Below are positions 11,358-21,889 of a stretch of 64,000 nt of DNA, piece after piece. Source of the stretch: Brevipalpus yothersi. Its lineage: Eukaryota > Arthropoda > Arachnida > Trombidiformes > Tenuipalpidae. The notes under the pieces were generated by a model, which worked only from the letters and a program-made list of their open reading frames with translations, made no database searches and had not been told where the DNA came from. How positions within the stretch are numbered: position 1 is the first letter of the stretch; the number at the start of each line of letters is the position of its first letter. The stretch covers positions 1-64,000 of the forward strand of contig QZCP01000150.1 of the NCBI GenBank assembly GCA_003956705.1, written 5' to 3'. The translations under genes and the position numbers were made by a program.

Positions 11358-12236
11358 CTCGTATCAATCAAATATTGGGCGGTTGCGGCGACAGCTATGG
11401 CAGTGGTTTAGGCGATGGGAAGAGATCAAGAATTATGGTCTCGCTGAGTGGCTGTAGAATGTGGATCACTGAGAAAGGCAATCAGAGTCGCTGCTGGGAG
11501 ACCTGATGTTCTTGATGACTCGAAAATTGGTCCAAAATTCATGACGGAATCGTGTATGCTCCAGAGAGAGAGAGAGAGAGTCGCAAAGAATGGTAACATG
11601 AATAGTGAGAGACTCTTGATATTTTTAGGGTTCACATATATGAAGCGTTAGCCTAATAGAGAATCTATTTCAGTCTTAATTATAAAAGACTAAGAGTGAG
11701 CTTCTCAATGCCGATCTCTCAACGGCGCTTGTATTAGTTCGACTTATACCCTTGGTAAGCTCTACAGGTTCTATTTCAATTGGATAAGTTCCCACCTCTC
11801 TTCCCTCTCTCTCTCTCTCTCTCTCTCTCTCNNNNNNNNNNNNNNNNNNNNNNNNNNNNNNNNNNNNNNNNNNNNNNNNNNNNNNNNNNNNNNNNNNNNN
11901 NNNNNNNNNNNNNNNNNNNNNNNNNNNNNNNNNNNNNNNNNNNNNNNNNNNNNNNNNNNNNNNNNNNNNNNNNNNNNNNNNNNNNNNNNNNNNNNNNNNN
12001 NNNNNNNNNNNNNNNNNNNNNNNNNNNNNNNNNNNNNNNNNNNNNNNNNNNNNNNNNNNNNNNNNNNNNNNNNNNNNNNNNNNNNNNNNNNNNNNNNNNN
12101 NNNNNNNNNNNNNNNNNNNNNNNNNNNNNNNNNNNNNNNNNNNNNNNNNNNNNNNNNNNNNNNNNNNNNNNNNNNNNNNNNNNNNNNNNNNNNNNNNNNN
12201 NNNNNNNNNNNNNNNNNNNNNNNNNNNNNNNNNNNN

Positions 12237-12333
<97 letters not shown>

Positions 12334-12929
12334 TCTCTCTACGTGAACATTTGCGGATGCTTTCGTGGCTAAATCAGGGCATTTCAGCATTCTGAAAGAA
12401 TTTTCTTTTCGTCTCAACGGAACAGTCATCCAATTGAAGTAAGCTTTGTGTTGCATTCTGTTGTACAGCTGTAGCAGGAGAAGTGGTATACAAGCAGCTA
12501 TTTGAACAGAATTCAGTGACTGATTGATTTTTTTTTCCTCCGCTTCGACCTGTCTTAACTAATTGAAAAGGAATATGAAGAATTCCCATCGAAAAGATGT
12601 ATGATTGAGGTTTTCAAGTTTCGTGTCGACAAACATTGGCAAGCATATATTCCCAGGGAGTTTTTCCTTGTCAAAATTGTCTTTTACTCCATTCAACTAG
12701 AAAATTATCTTCAAATTTTGAGTTTTATGTCACTTAAATTCGAAACTGCAGGATTTTCTACCATGGCTTCAGCAACTGACTCTGAACATATGAGATTGAG
12801 TAAACCGTTTGGTATTGACGCATAGCTCGAGCTTTAGCCTCAGCAAAGGTTTGCAAGAGTTTTCTTTTTCAATGTACCATTCTGAAATGGTTCATTCGTT
12901 GAGAGGTGATCCAAAAATTCATTGTATCA
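11358..12929. other. Intergenic region with an assembly gap
   Basis: Contains the 5' flank of the myosin light chain gene, then a (TC)n tract broken by unknown bases. The sequence from 12330 to 12929 holds only short chance frames. I see no gene. Confidence 0.6.
11805..12328. repeat. (CT)n microsatellite containing a 405-bp assembly gap
   Basis: CT repeats at 11805-11831 and 12237-12328 flank N at 11832-12236. The same repeat in the same phase of composition on both sides suggests that the gap is itself CT repeat. Long open frames across it are artefacts of the N run. Confidence 0.95.
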
Positions 12930-15390
12930 TTAAACAGCTTTATCTTTGAACTCTTCTTCGTCTGTCACTGGAGCCCTAGTTTTCACTTCAGTTTGAACCA
13001 TCTCTATGTTTTCCGGTGGGACTTCTCTGAAATAGAAAATTTGATCATGAAATTTGTCAATGTCTGGATCTAACAGAAAAAATTTTCTCCAGGATTTTTA
13101 TGTCTTAAATCACCAGAATTTCAAAACAAACAAACATCAATAGATGCTTCCAGATAACTACCCTATACTCCTATCAAACAATGATTACTAACGATCGATA
13201 GTTATGATCCCTCTCTTTTCTGATCAATTTTGTTCGAAATTTTTCCAACTATTCAATTCAATTATTTCATATTCTAGTAGATTACGTTCATTTATCTCAT
13301 TCGATCATTCCCATCGCTACACATGAACTTTTCACTGTCAATCATCTTCATCATTTGTGGAGATTTAAGTCTTTTGGGTGATATTTTGTGGTTTGTTGGT
13401 AAGACGTACAGTTTTCACCAACGCTGAGATTGAATTTGTATGGATAATTGTTTATGAACTCACTTTTTGCGAAACTTATCGTATTTAGTCGTTAGGTATT
13501 CAATGACTTCAGCGTTTTTCCATCGGATGTAGAGGCAAATCACAGCTATTAACCAAAGAAGCGCACTTATGATGAACCAAGAGGTCCGATCTCGAAGCAC
13601 TCGAACGATCGAAAATTCTCTCAAGTCTCTAGTGAAAACTAGAGGAGGTCCCATAACTTGATAAATCAATAGATCAAAAAATTCAAGCTTTTGAAATGGT
13701 AGAACACCTTCATATGTGCCCATTTTGCCATCAAAGCCGGTCATCATGGCCGGATAGAGTTGATTTTGAACTCTAAAAAAACATTTCTCATAAGTTTTTG
13801 CAATATAATCTATCACAACGGTAATGTTGGTCTCTGATGGTCCTTTACTAACAATTACTTCTCGTTCATTGAAGCATCTGAAAGGCTTCTCACTGGATTC
13901 AATTCCTTTCACACTTGAATTCCTACATTTACGAGGTCCATCCTCTGGCCATTCACAACCAATAACAGCTCCAACAGTCTCACAATCTCCACATACTTTG
14001 AATGTAGAACAATTGAATAACTCTACTGTACTGTTAATCTTAGAGAAAAAAGACATTTAATCAGCTCAAGATGAGTTGTTAGTGATGATCCTCTTACCCA
14101 AATAGAATGATTCTTATCGCTGAATACAAAGTCAATTTTGTTAGATTTTTCAACGTCCATGTGAATACCCTTGAAGATCCATTCTCCAGTCGTGGATGGT
14201 GGAATTTTTATGGTGTAAAGTTTGACGAAATCAAATTTTGAGATGGAAAAATTGTATAATGTTCGATCCTTATAAGCGAAAGTGAAATGTTGATTGATTG
14301 GTTGACCATAAGCTAAGGCGATGAATTTTTTATCAAGTAAGTTTGGTGGGAGTCGAACTCCAGATTCAATGATTTTCAGGCTTTTCACTAGTTGAAATGG
14401 AATCGAGTTAGGACCATATCGAGTTGATATGCCTTCAGTTAAGTAGAGCTCAAAATCCAGAGGATCTTTACGTTTATCAAGAAAAAATTCATTTCTTGTC
14501 GAAATTCGAGCAACTGCACCGGAACCACTTCCACGAAGAATTGCAATTCTTTCCGCTTTAGATCTATTAAATCGAGAATCTTCGAATATCCATTGGAGAG
14601 ATTCCTCAATATGATCCGTATAGCACTTGATAAGAAGTTTTTCCGGCCCTTGCATGAGGTAGAGTAGTTGAAAATTTGACGAAGTGGTGGAAAATTCTTT
14701 CATGATAAAACGCATTCTTTTGTCGAAACCGATTATTGACATAGATTTACTCAATTGATTATCTGATGTGGGAACCAGTCTCATGACTAAATACTTGCTG
14801 TTTTCTGGAAAAATTTCGCTCAAGAAACTAATACTGATAAAAATTTGATCCCCTTTCCCATAAATATATTCAAATGTCCAATTAAAATTTCCTTCCACTC
14901 GACTGATCACTTGATCGTATGAAGGAACTATCTGGCCATCAGTATTTAAGACGGTCAAAGAAAAACATTCACTTGTCTGATTTTTTTCTAATATATTTTC
15001 GTCATCACAAGGTGAGTTGATTTCAATTTTTAGTAAATTGCCGGTCAAAAACAGGGGAAGAACTCGTACCGTAGATGATTTATTCATCACAAAATGTGAT
15101 CCACCATTCGGATTGAAGTAGAAAACTTGAGAATTATCTTCCCTCAAAAAGCATCCATCCGGAAGTGGATAAAAAAATGATTCTAAACCATGCTCTCTCG
15201 AAGTGATCTCAAAATCAGACATTAAGAATTCAATATAACGACTCTTATAAAATAATTGGAAAGAAGTATCCGTCCATCGGCTGACAGGTAGAGGAAAATA
15301 ATCAATAAAAAAGAAACCTTCAGGTCTACTTGTGTGACTGAGTGAAAGGATAAAATCAACTGGAATTAGGAGAATGATCACAAGGTTCAT
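12930..15390 (-). CDS. Single-pass membrane protein with divergent Sema-like region and PSI-like domain (paralogue A)
   Basis: Three exons join in frame: 15390-14098, 14038-13464, 13026-12930, giving 654 residues. The start at 15390 gives a clean signal peptide (MNLVIILLIPVDFILSLS); the frame is open further upstream to 15492. The first 430 residues are beta-rich with many N-glycosylation sequons and occupy the place of a Sema propeller. At about residues 440-469 is a PSI-like cysteine motif, FNCSTFKVCGDC...GCEW...KC, with the first intron just before it. A roughly 110-residue beta-rich module follows, then a transmembrane helix at about 583-601 and a cytoplasmic tail of about 53 residues, the last 32 from exon 3. 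Order and cysteines match paralogues B and C in this window. The Sema assignment is inference; PSI and topology are seen. A receptor-like cell-surface role is likely, ligand unknown. Confidence 0.75.
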
Positions 15391-15981
15391 GATGATGGCA
15401 TTTCTGCAGCTGATCAAAATTAATTGACAATTCCCTGTTAAGAACGTAGTATGATAAAGATGATTTTCATAACGCAATGTCGGTGAACACACAATGAAAC
15501 AGTCAACACATTCACTTCAGCAGCTCAACACTCGATGACATCACTTCACTTGCACTAGGTCACGTGTTGCTAGAAAGATGAGATTAATTACAGAGAGTGT
15601 AAAAATTGCATATTGCATAGAATGGTTAGAAAAACAAACAATTTGCATAAAAATAACTTTGTTTTGGTCATTAGTTTTCAATATTAGGGGAAACAATTAT
15701 CAGAATTGATGAGAGACCAAAAATGGTAGGACAATAATTTTCTTCATATAATTGGGTGAGCAATGGAAAGAGAGGAAGGAAGGGAGGAGAGAGACAAAGA
15801 TGTGTTAAGAGAGAAGATGATGACGAGGTAATCATAAGCAAAGGGTTTAAAAGGAATTTCGTTGTAATTTATCCTTCTTCTTTTCCCTCCAGAAAATTAT
15901 GCTCCTGGAATACACTATTCACACGGATCTTTGCAACCTTGTGACTTTTGGATGGGGAGGACGAATATTTTGATGCCTAAT
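15391..15981. other. Spacer between paralogues A and B
   Basis: Holds the 5' flank of paralogue A and the 3' flank of paralogue B, both on the minus strand. I see no separate gene. Confidence 0.6.
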
Positions 15982-17946
15982 TCAGTGTTCAGAATGAACT
16001 TCCCTCGGAAATTGGCCCTCCGAATCTGAAGATCGTATCCTTTTCACCTTCAATTCGGAAAACGTAGCAGCATCCGGTGACTCCGGTGTTTCTGGTGATT
16101 CAGAACTTTCTGATCGAGGTAAGATGGGAGGTGGTTCTTCGTTTTTTCTTGACGAATCAGATGCTGTACTGATCATTGCCTGAGCACCCATCGTTTTCGG
16201 AGAGCCCAAAGAACTTCGACGAACTTGTTGTGTTTTAATGAGAAACATAAGAAGACAAAGGACCAGTAGAAAGAGGAAGAAAAAACCAGCAAGTGTCCAG
16301 AAAAAGACTGTTTTTCCACCAGGAATGATGCTAAATTCGGTGATCATCTCTCCTCCAGTACTTCTGTACACATGAATAGAGGCAGCTTCCACTTTAGATT
16401 TTTTCACAATCACTTCATAATGAGTTCTATAACATTTCACATTATCATAGCGTACTTCATCCATTACAACATATACTTTCTCATTATATTCTAATTTCAA
16501 AGAATATCTCCAGGTAATCACTAGTTTCAATGAATCATCACTAAACGAATAACTTTTGGCTGTGAAAGGATCGAAACAAACATTACTATCAGGCTTCGAT
16601 ACAAGCTTGCTAGAATATTCAGAGCATTTTGAGGACCAGGAATCCCATGAACAATTGCGACCATATCCCAGCATGACACATGATGGACATGAGGTGAAAT
16701 CAGTACAGTTGAACATCGGAATCAATCTTTTTTCAAAATGAGTTCCATTCTTTGAGGTTTTTATTGCAAGCACAATGAGACCTTTTTTCGTGTCAATAGT
16801 AGTTTTATTAATCGGATTCACCTGCTGATGAACCATGTCCTGAATATACAATGGCCGTGGAGGTGGACATCCTTCGATATCATAGCGGCACAGCAGATCT
16901 TTCTTTCTTGCCAAAATTATTCTCTTCTTTTCAAACTCATGATTAAGACTGAACACTTTGATTGGATAATTAATGACCGAATCTTCCACCCAGCATTCTC
17001 GCATATTAGTGCTCCGGACAAAGAATATTTTATCTTTCTCACATTTTTCATCTTCTCGAGTTTCTTCAATCAATGCTTTCAAATCAATAAATCCATCAGT
17101 TGCCTCACCTTTGGAACATTCTTCTTTGGCAATTTCGATTTGTTTCGTGTAGAAACTCAACGGCTGGGAAAGAAAAAGTATCCGATTTGGAGATGATGGC
17201 GATGAGGTGAACAATATTGGATCATTTGGTAATGGCAAAAAACCAATATATTCATTTGGTCCAAGTCTTGGTGAAAATGCTGCCACAAGATCTTGAAGCT
17301 TGATTTCCAGAGATCGGTTTTCTGGAATCGGTTGTATTCGAAGCATAACTGTGAATACATCAGAGAATCGGAATGCTACAAAGATGAATTTATTCCACTC
17401 GAATAACGATATTCGTTGCCATGTTCGGAATGCGTCCAATTGATATTGAACTGGTGCATGAATTGTCTCTCCTCTCAGATCAATACTGCCGATCATCCGA
17501 AGAACTCGAGAATTTGGCTCGGAGTCCTTGAACGTTTGAAATTTCCACAGATTTTCACTATCCACTTGTGGTGCATAAGTGAATGTGTTTCGTGAGGATG
17601 ATGTATTGATGGTAGACATCAAGGTCATGGATTGTAAGTCAATAATTTTGAGAAAATGTTGTTCTTCACTATCGAAAGCCAATAAATTTTTTTCTCGTCC
17701 GGCATAGAAAATTTTTGCCCTCAAAACATGACCAATATCAGTGTCTAGCAGTGAGAATGGTATGTTGATATACTCATTGCGATGAATAAGAGTGAAATTT
17801 TCTGAATTCCAATCAACTGGAGTCAGTGAAATGTCATGATAACCAATGAAGTCAGACACATTATAAAAATAGAATAAGTCTATGACACATAATAGATAGA
17901 ATGTTTGGACAAAAAACATGGATCTCAACAAATTCCAAGCTCCCAA
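15982..17946 (-). CDS. Single-pass membrane protein with divergent Sema-like region and PSI-like domain (paralogue B)
   Basis: Intronless frame of 654 residues. A signal peptide lies at about 1-28. Residues 40-410 contain segments that resemble Sema/plexin propeller strands (RAKIFYAGREKNLLAFD; FTYAPQVDSENLWKF; ISLFEWNKFIFVAFRF), though weakly. A PSI-like motif is at about 413-441 (FNCTDFTSCPSC, then NCSW, then KC), with a further Cys at 457. A beta-rich module of about 85 residues follows (LVITWRYSLKLEYNEKVYVV... IHVYRSTGG), then a transmembrane helix at about 546-570 and an 80-residue cytoplasmic tail that is Ser/Pro rich with a PPPILPR stretch suited to SH3 or WW partners. It lies in tandem with paralogue A, same strand, and is closest in sequence to paralogue C. 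Function is unknown; a guidance- or adhesion-type surface receptor is the best guess. Confidence 0.8.
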   Translation of the reverse strand: MGAWNLLRSMFFVQTFYLLCVIDLFYFYNVSDFIGYHDISLTPVDWNSENFTLIHRNEYINIPFSLLDTDIGHVLRAKIFYAGREKNLLAFDSEEQHFLKIIDLQSMTLMSTINTSSSRNTFTYAPQVDSENLWKFQTFKDSEPNSRVLRMIGSIDLRGETIHAPVQYQLDAFRTWQRISLFEWNKFIFVAFRFSDVFTVMLRIQPIPENRSLEIKLQDLVAAFSPRLGPNEYIGFLPLPNDPILFTSSPSSPNRILFLSQPLSFYTKQIEIAKEECSKGEATDGFIDLKALIEETREDEKCEKDKIFFVRSTNMRECWVEDSVINYPIKVFSLNHEFEKKRIILARKKDLLCRYDIEGCPPPRPLYIQDMVHQQVNPINKTTIDTKKGLIVLAIKTSKNGTHFEKRLIPMFNCTDFTSCPSCVMLGYGRNCSWDSWSSKCSEYSSKLVSKPDSNVCFDPFTAKSYSFSDDSLKLVITWRYSLKLEYNEKVYVVMDEVRYDNVKCYRTHYEVIVKKSKVEAASIHVYRSTGGEMITEFSIIPGGKTVFFWTLAGFFFLFLLVLCLLMFLIKTQQVRRSSLGSPKTMGAQAMISTASDSSRKNEEPPPILPRSESSESPETPESPDAATFSELKVKRIRSSDSEGQFPREVHSEH

Positions 17947-18039
17947 TCAATTAATTACTAATCTGTATAACTGCTCAGGATTCTAATTAATTGAAATCAA
18001 GATCCCGCATCTCCCCGATAATGAAAGAATGAGGAAACA

Positions 18040-18084
<45 letters not shown>

Positions 18085-18437
18085 TTTAAATGGAAATTGA
18101 ATTTTATTGATCATCATTAGAATTCAATAAGTTCAGTCATGGTTTCAACGTGTTTGCTAGCGATTCAAAAACTTAGTATGCTCAAAAATGAAAGAGCTCT
18201 CTTGCATCTCATTAATTATAATCCGTCTTTGGGAAAATTTTGCGATTCTCCATATTTTAAAAGAAGTATGGAGGACATGAGAGTTAAAATCAAAATTAAA
18301 ATGGTCATCGTCATTTTCTTTTTTTTTGCTCTTCTCGTGGTGAGCTGTGACATAGATAACGAGATTATGGCAATGATTACGATAGCCTCAGATCATATCC
18401 ATGTAAGCTCTACCTCTTAAAATTCATCACGATCCAT
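17947..18437. other. Spacer between paralogue B and SERBP1-like gene
   Basis: Contains a (GA)n tract at 18044-18081 and a TTTATT at 18103-18108, which is AATAAA on the minus strand and a plausible poly(A) signal for the SERBP1-like gene 330 bp upstream. A short plus-strand frame at about 18269-18420 has a hydrophobic core like a signal peptide but is unsupported otherwise. Confidence 0.55.
18044..18081. repeat. (GA)n microsatellite
   Basis: About 19 GA units just upstream of paralogue B. Confidence 0.95.
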
Positions 18438-20606
18438 TTATGCTTGCAGAGAAGGAAAATCTTGGAGATCGTCAAATTTAGGAGCCAATTGTGTTTTACG
18501 AACAGATGAGGAGAAAGTTCCTCCATCACCTCTTCCACGCCTTCCACCTCGATCTCCACGATCACCTCGATCACCGCGATCACCTCGATCCCCTCGATCA
18601 CCACGGTCTCGTCGATCTCCACGATCTTCGCGGTCACCACGATCTCCTCGATCACCACGATCACCACGATCACCGCGGTCGCCTCGGTCACCACGATCTC
18701 CAAAATCACCTCGTCCTCGGCCGGATCCACGTCCACGATCACCGAAACCTCGTGAACCTCCCCTTGGTTTACCTCTTCTCATATCGCGATTTTCGTCCTT
18801 GAATGTTATATTGATGGGCAGAAGATTCTTTTGTTTTTGACCATGCTTAGTTTCCTCTTCAGGCTCGACTTCTTCGTATTCCTCTTCCACTTGACCATCA
18901 TCTTTTTTCTTGAGCACATAACCTTGTTTCTTAAAGTGAGGATTGTTCTCTTCGCCTTCGCCTGGTTTGCGTAGATTCCATTTGGGCTGAGTACGCTTTT
19001 CTTCTTCAATCTTTCGCCATTCATCCAAAGTCATTTGCTTTGGTGCTTCTTCAGTTTCTTCTGCCTTGGGTTTTGTTTCAGCTTCTCCAGGCCAACCATC
19101 AAAGTTAGCATCCTTATTGTCAGTTGTTACCGTGTTTTCCGGTTCATTTTCAGTGGTTTCATCGAGTGGAGCTGATGCGTCCGCATCAGTTGACCAATCA
19201 TTGATTGATCCCCAATTGTATGGCCCAGAACCATCTCGCTTCTCACTAGGCTTGATACCAGACTTATCGGATCCTGAGTGACGATCATAGTCTCTTCTGG
19301 GTCTAGAAGAATTGAATCCTCCCCCACGACCACGTCCACGCCCACCTCGGAAATCACCTCTTCCAGCACCTCGCCCACCCCTTCTTTCACCGGTGAAGCC
19401 TCCTCGTCTACGGCTGCCATCATGAGCAATAAATTTATCATCTTTGCCGAAGGTGCCGGTGGTTATTTTGTCGGTAGTATTTCCCTATGAAAATTAGATG
19501 AAAATAGTGAACAAGTTTAAAATTAAATGTCGAAACGAGTCTATAATCAGCGAATCGAAATTGATTCGACGATCTCGTGAACGTCCATTGCTCTACCCAC
19601 CCTTAGTCGCCTCCTCTACTATGAAGAACGAGCATGGAGGCCGGCTTAATAAGATGGGCAATTACAGTACTCATACTTTCAAATAGTAAACAATATATAT
19701 CACTCAAATACTTACAGATTGAGCTTCACCAAATTCATTCTCTTTGTGGGTATCATCTCGTCTACGATTGAAACTTTCACGTTTCCTAAACTGATCATCA
19801 CCACCTTCCGATTTCCTGGAATTCCATTTGGACTGAGGTCTTTCGCCATCAGTTTTCTTCCAACCATTATAGGTGGACTGACGATTATTATCATAATGAC
19901 TTTTCCCGCCAGACTTGCTACCGCTTCCGGTATTATTTGAAGGTGTACCAGTAGTAGTAGTAGTAGTAGTGGTAAAGTCTGTTCCCCAATCATCAAAAGC
20001 AGCGGTAGCCTGTGGTTGTTGTTGCTGAGAGGTCTGATTATGCTGTCGATCCTGTCTTTCGTGCCGGTCTTGTCGATCATGACGATCGTGTCGATCATGC
20101 CGATCTTGTCGATGTCTACGATTATCAGAGTGCTTATTTCCATGATCGTCTGAGCGTGAATCAGCGTTGCGCCCTCGTCCTCGATTACCTTTTCCTCCTC
20201 CACGATGCCCAGCATCTCTCTCGAGATTAGTATTATCAGAGCTTTTCACATGTGAGCTTTCCGAATGTCGATTCTGCGATCCTTGCCCGATAACATGGCG
20301 TCCCTTATTGGGGCCACCATGTCGTTCCTTATCAGTATTCGAAGATTGTTGCGAATGGTGTTGCTGTTGATGATGGACAGAGGACGATGTGTGTTGGCTA
20401 GAGTGTTGCTGATTCGAAGTGTGAGTAGTAGTACTTGATGCCGATCCGGTGTTTGCTGATAATGTTGCGGGTGAAGATGAAATGTTAGAAGTTGCGGATG
20501 TTTGAGATGATGATTGATGAGTTTTCGATATTAATTCCGAAGGATCAGCATCAGCAGCGTCCATTAATAAGGCAAACTTATTCTTAACCCCGACAGCATA
20601 CTCCAT
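18438..20606 (-). CDS. SERBP1: SERBP1/HABP4 (Vig-like) mRNA- and ribosome-binding protein
   Basis: Two exons join in frame: 20606-19716 and 19484-18438, giving 645 residues. The N terminus, MEYAVGVKNKFALLMDAADADP, is the STM1/SERBP1 family signature. The middle is RG- and Asp/Arg-rich low complexity. The HABP4/PAI-RBP1 core near the C terminus includes NWGSINDW, the MTLDEWRKIEEEKRTQPKWNLRKPGEG block and KNLLPINITF; the protein ends in DFPSLQA. Family members bind mRNA and clamp inactive 80S ribosomes, occupying the mRNA channel, and are mainly cytoplasmic. It is longer than human SERBP1 (about 408) because of expanded repeats: a Thr run, a Gln/His-rich region, a DRH/DRQ array in exon 1 and a Gly-Asp-Arg array in exon 2. 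The intron (19485-19715) has a gtaagt donor. Confidence 0.93.
18546..18715 (-). repeat. 9-bp minisatellite encoding (Gly-Asp-Arg)n in the SERBP1-like gene
   Basis: About eighteen degenerate copies of a 9-base unit (plus-strand form near cctcgatca) in frame, translating on the minus strand as repeated Gly-Asp-Arg with occasional Glu or Arg substitutions. Third positions vary while the tripeptide is kept, which indicates protein-level constraint. Confidence 0.85.
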
Positions 20607-21889
20607 CGCGTATTATTTTTTTCACTTTGTCTTTTTACTCTTCTTCCTCAGTAACTCTCATACACACTCACCCAGACACACAGAGAAACACACAGAGACA
20701 GTGGAAAAAATAGGTTTCGGAAAAAAAAGAAAAGAATATAAATCAAACACTACTACTCAACTTTCGCAATGCATTCAAGAGCAACAAGCATCGCATAACT
20801 TAAACATTTAAACAATTAACACTCACACAATTAACACATTAAAACATTTTCATTGACTTTAAATCGGCTGAGCCAAAAAAATACTCAAGATTTTTTTTCC
20901 CTTGCAAAGAGTAAATTTTACAAAGAATCAAGATGGCGGGTATCGAAAGCATGGTTTTGTTCGAAAAACATTCTATTTTCTAGGTGGCGCTGTGGACGCC
21001 TCTATGGAACGAGTTTTTTTGGGAAAAAAATTAAAAATTCTTCACTTAAATCGGTTGGGTTAAAAGTTTCTCTTTTATTTTTTGGAAATTATCTTATTTT
21101 CTTATTTTTCTTTGAAGATTATTCCTTTTTATGAGATGAGATTTGCTTGGATGATGGTTTTTGGAGAATTTTTTGATGAGAAGAAAAAATGATGATTAAG
21201 GTGGAAAGTGTTGGAGAGGTTCTTGGCGAGCGATACTTTTGGCCATACAATTTTGATAATAATATGATAACTTAAAATAATCAATTTTTATCGTTTGCTG
21301 CTATCAATTTATGGCTTTTTGTGTTACACTGATTTGTTCTGAATTTTAGATGGATGATGAAATATTAGGAAATATTAGGAACAGATTTTTGCTTTCTTTT
21401 CTCTTGTCTACAGTTGAATTTGCGTCTAAAAATGTATGGGTTTAGAAAGTTTCTGTAGATTTTAGGCCCCAACTTAAGAGGATTCTCTTTTCCTCAGCCC
21501 AATCGTGATTCCTGAAGAGCTGCCTGCTCTTGTAAAGGATCAATTCAAGTGAGCTTATTACCACCTGCTGAGGACCAATAGCCAATGACCCTTTTGTGGC
21601 CAGTTTTTGGCTTAATCTGGATGGCAGATGGAAAAAATTGCATTTGAAGAACAATCTCACCCCCATAAAACTTCTTTTCTATTAAGCCGATTGACTCTAA
21701 TAGAAAAAAGATGATAGAAAATTGAAGATACTGTATGATTCAAGAGAAAAATATTTCTTTTTTCTTACGAATAATCGATGAATATGAATAAGATACAAAG
21801 GTATTGACATGAAGTGGGTGATGGAAAAAATGACGAGGAATGAGGATGACAAAAAACGTTGGAAAGTAGGAAATCGAAGACCAGGAAGT
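20607..21889. other. Region between SERBP1-like and PAF1 genes
   Basis: 5' leader and promoter of the SERBP1-like gene at the left, 3' flank of PAF1 at the right. A less AT-rich patch at about 21460-21620 contains a candidate short plus-strand exon (21498-21548). Nothing else is recognisable. Confidence 0.5.

Noticed and set aside
11776..12456. Long open frames through the N runs at 11832-12236 and 63001-63567
   Set aside because: Unknown bases cannot contain stops, so the length is an artefact.
18269..18420. Plus-strand frame with a hydrophobic signal-like segment (KMVIVIFFFFALLVVSC)
   Set aside because: Lies in the 3' flank of the SERBP1-like gene on the other strand, very short, no following exon found; hydrophobicity arises from a T-rich run.
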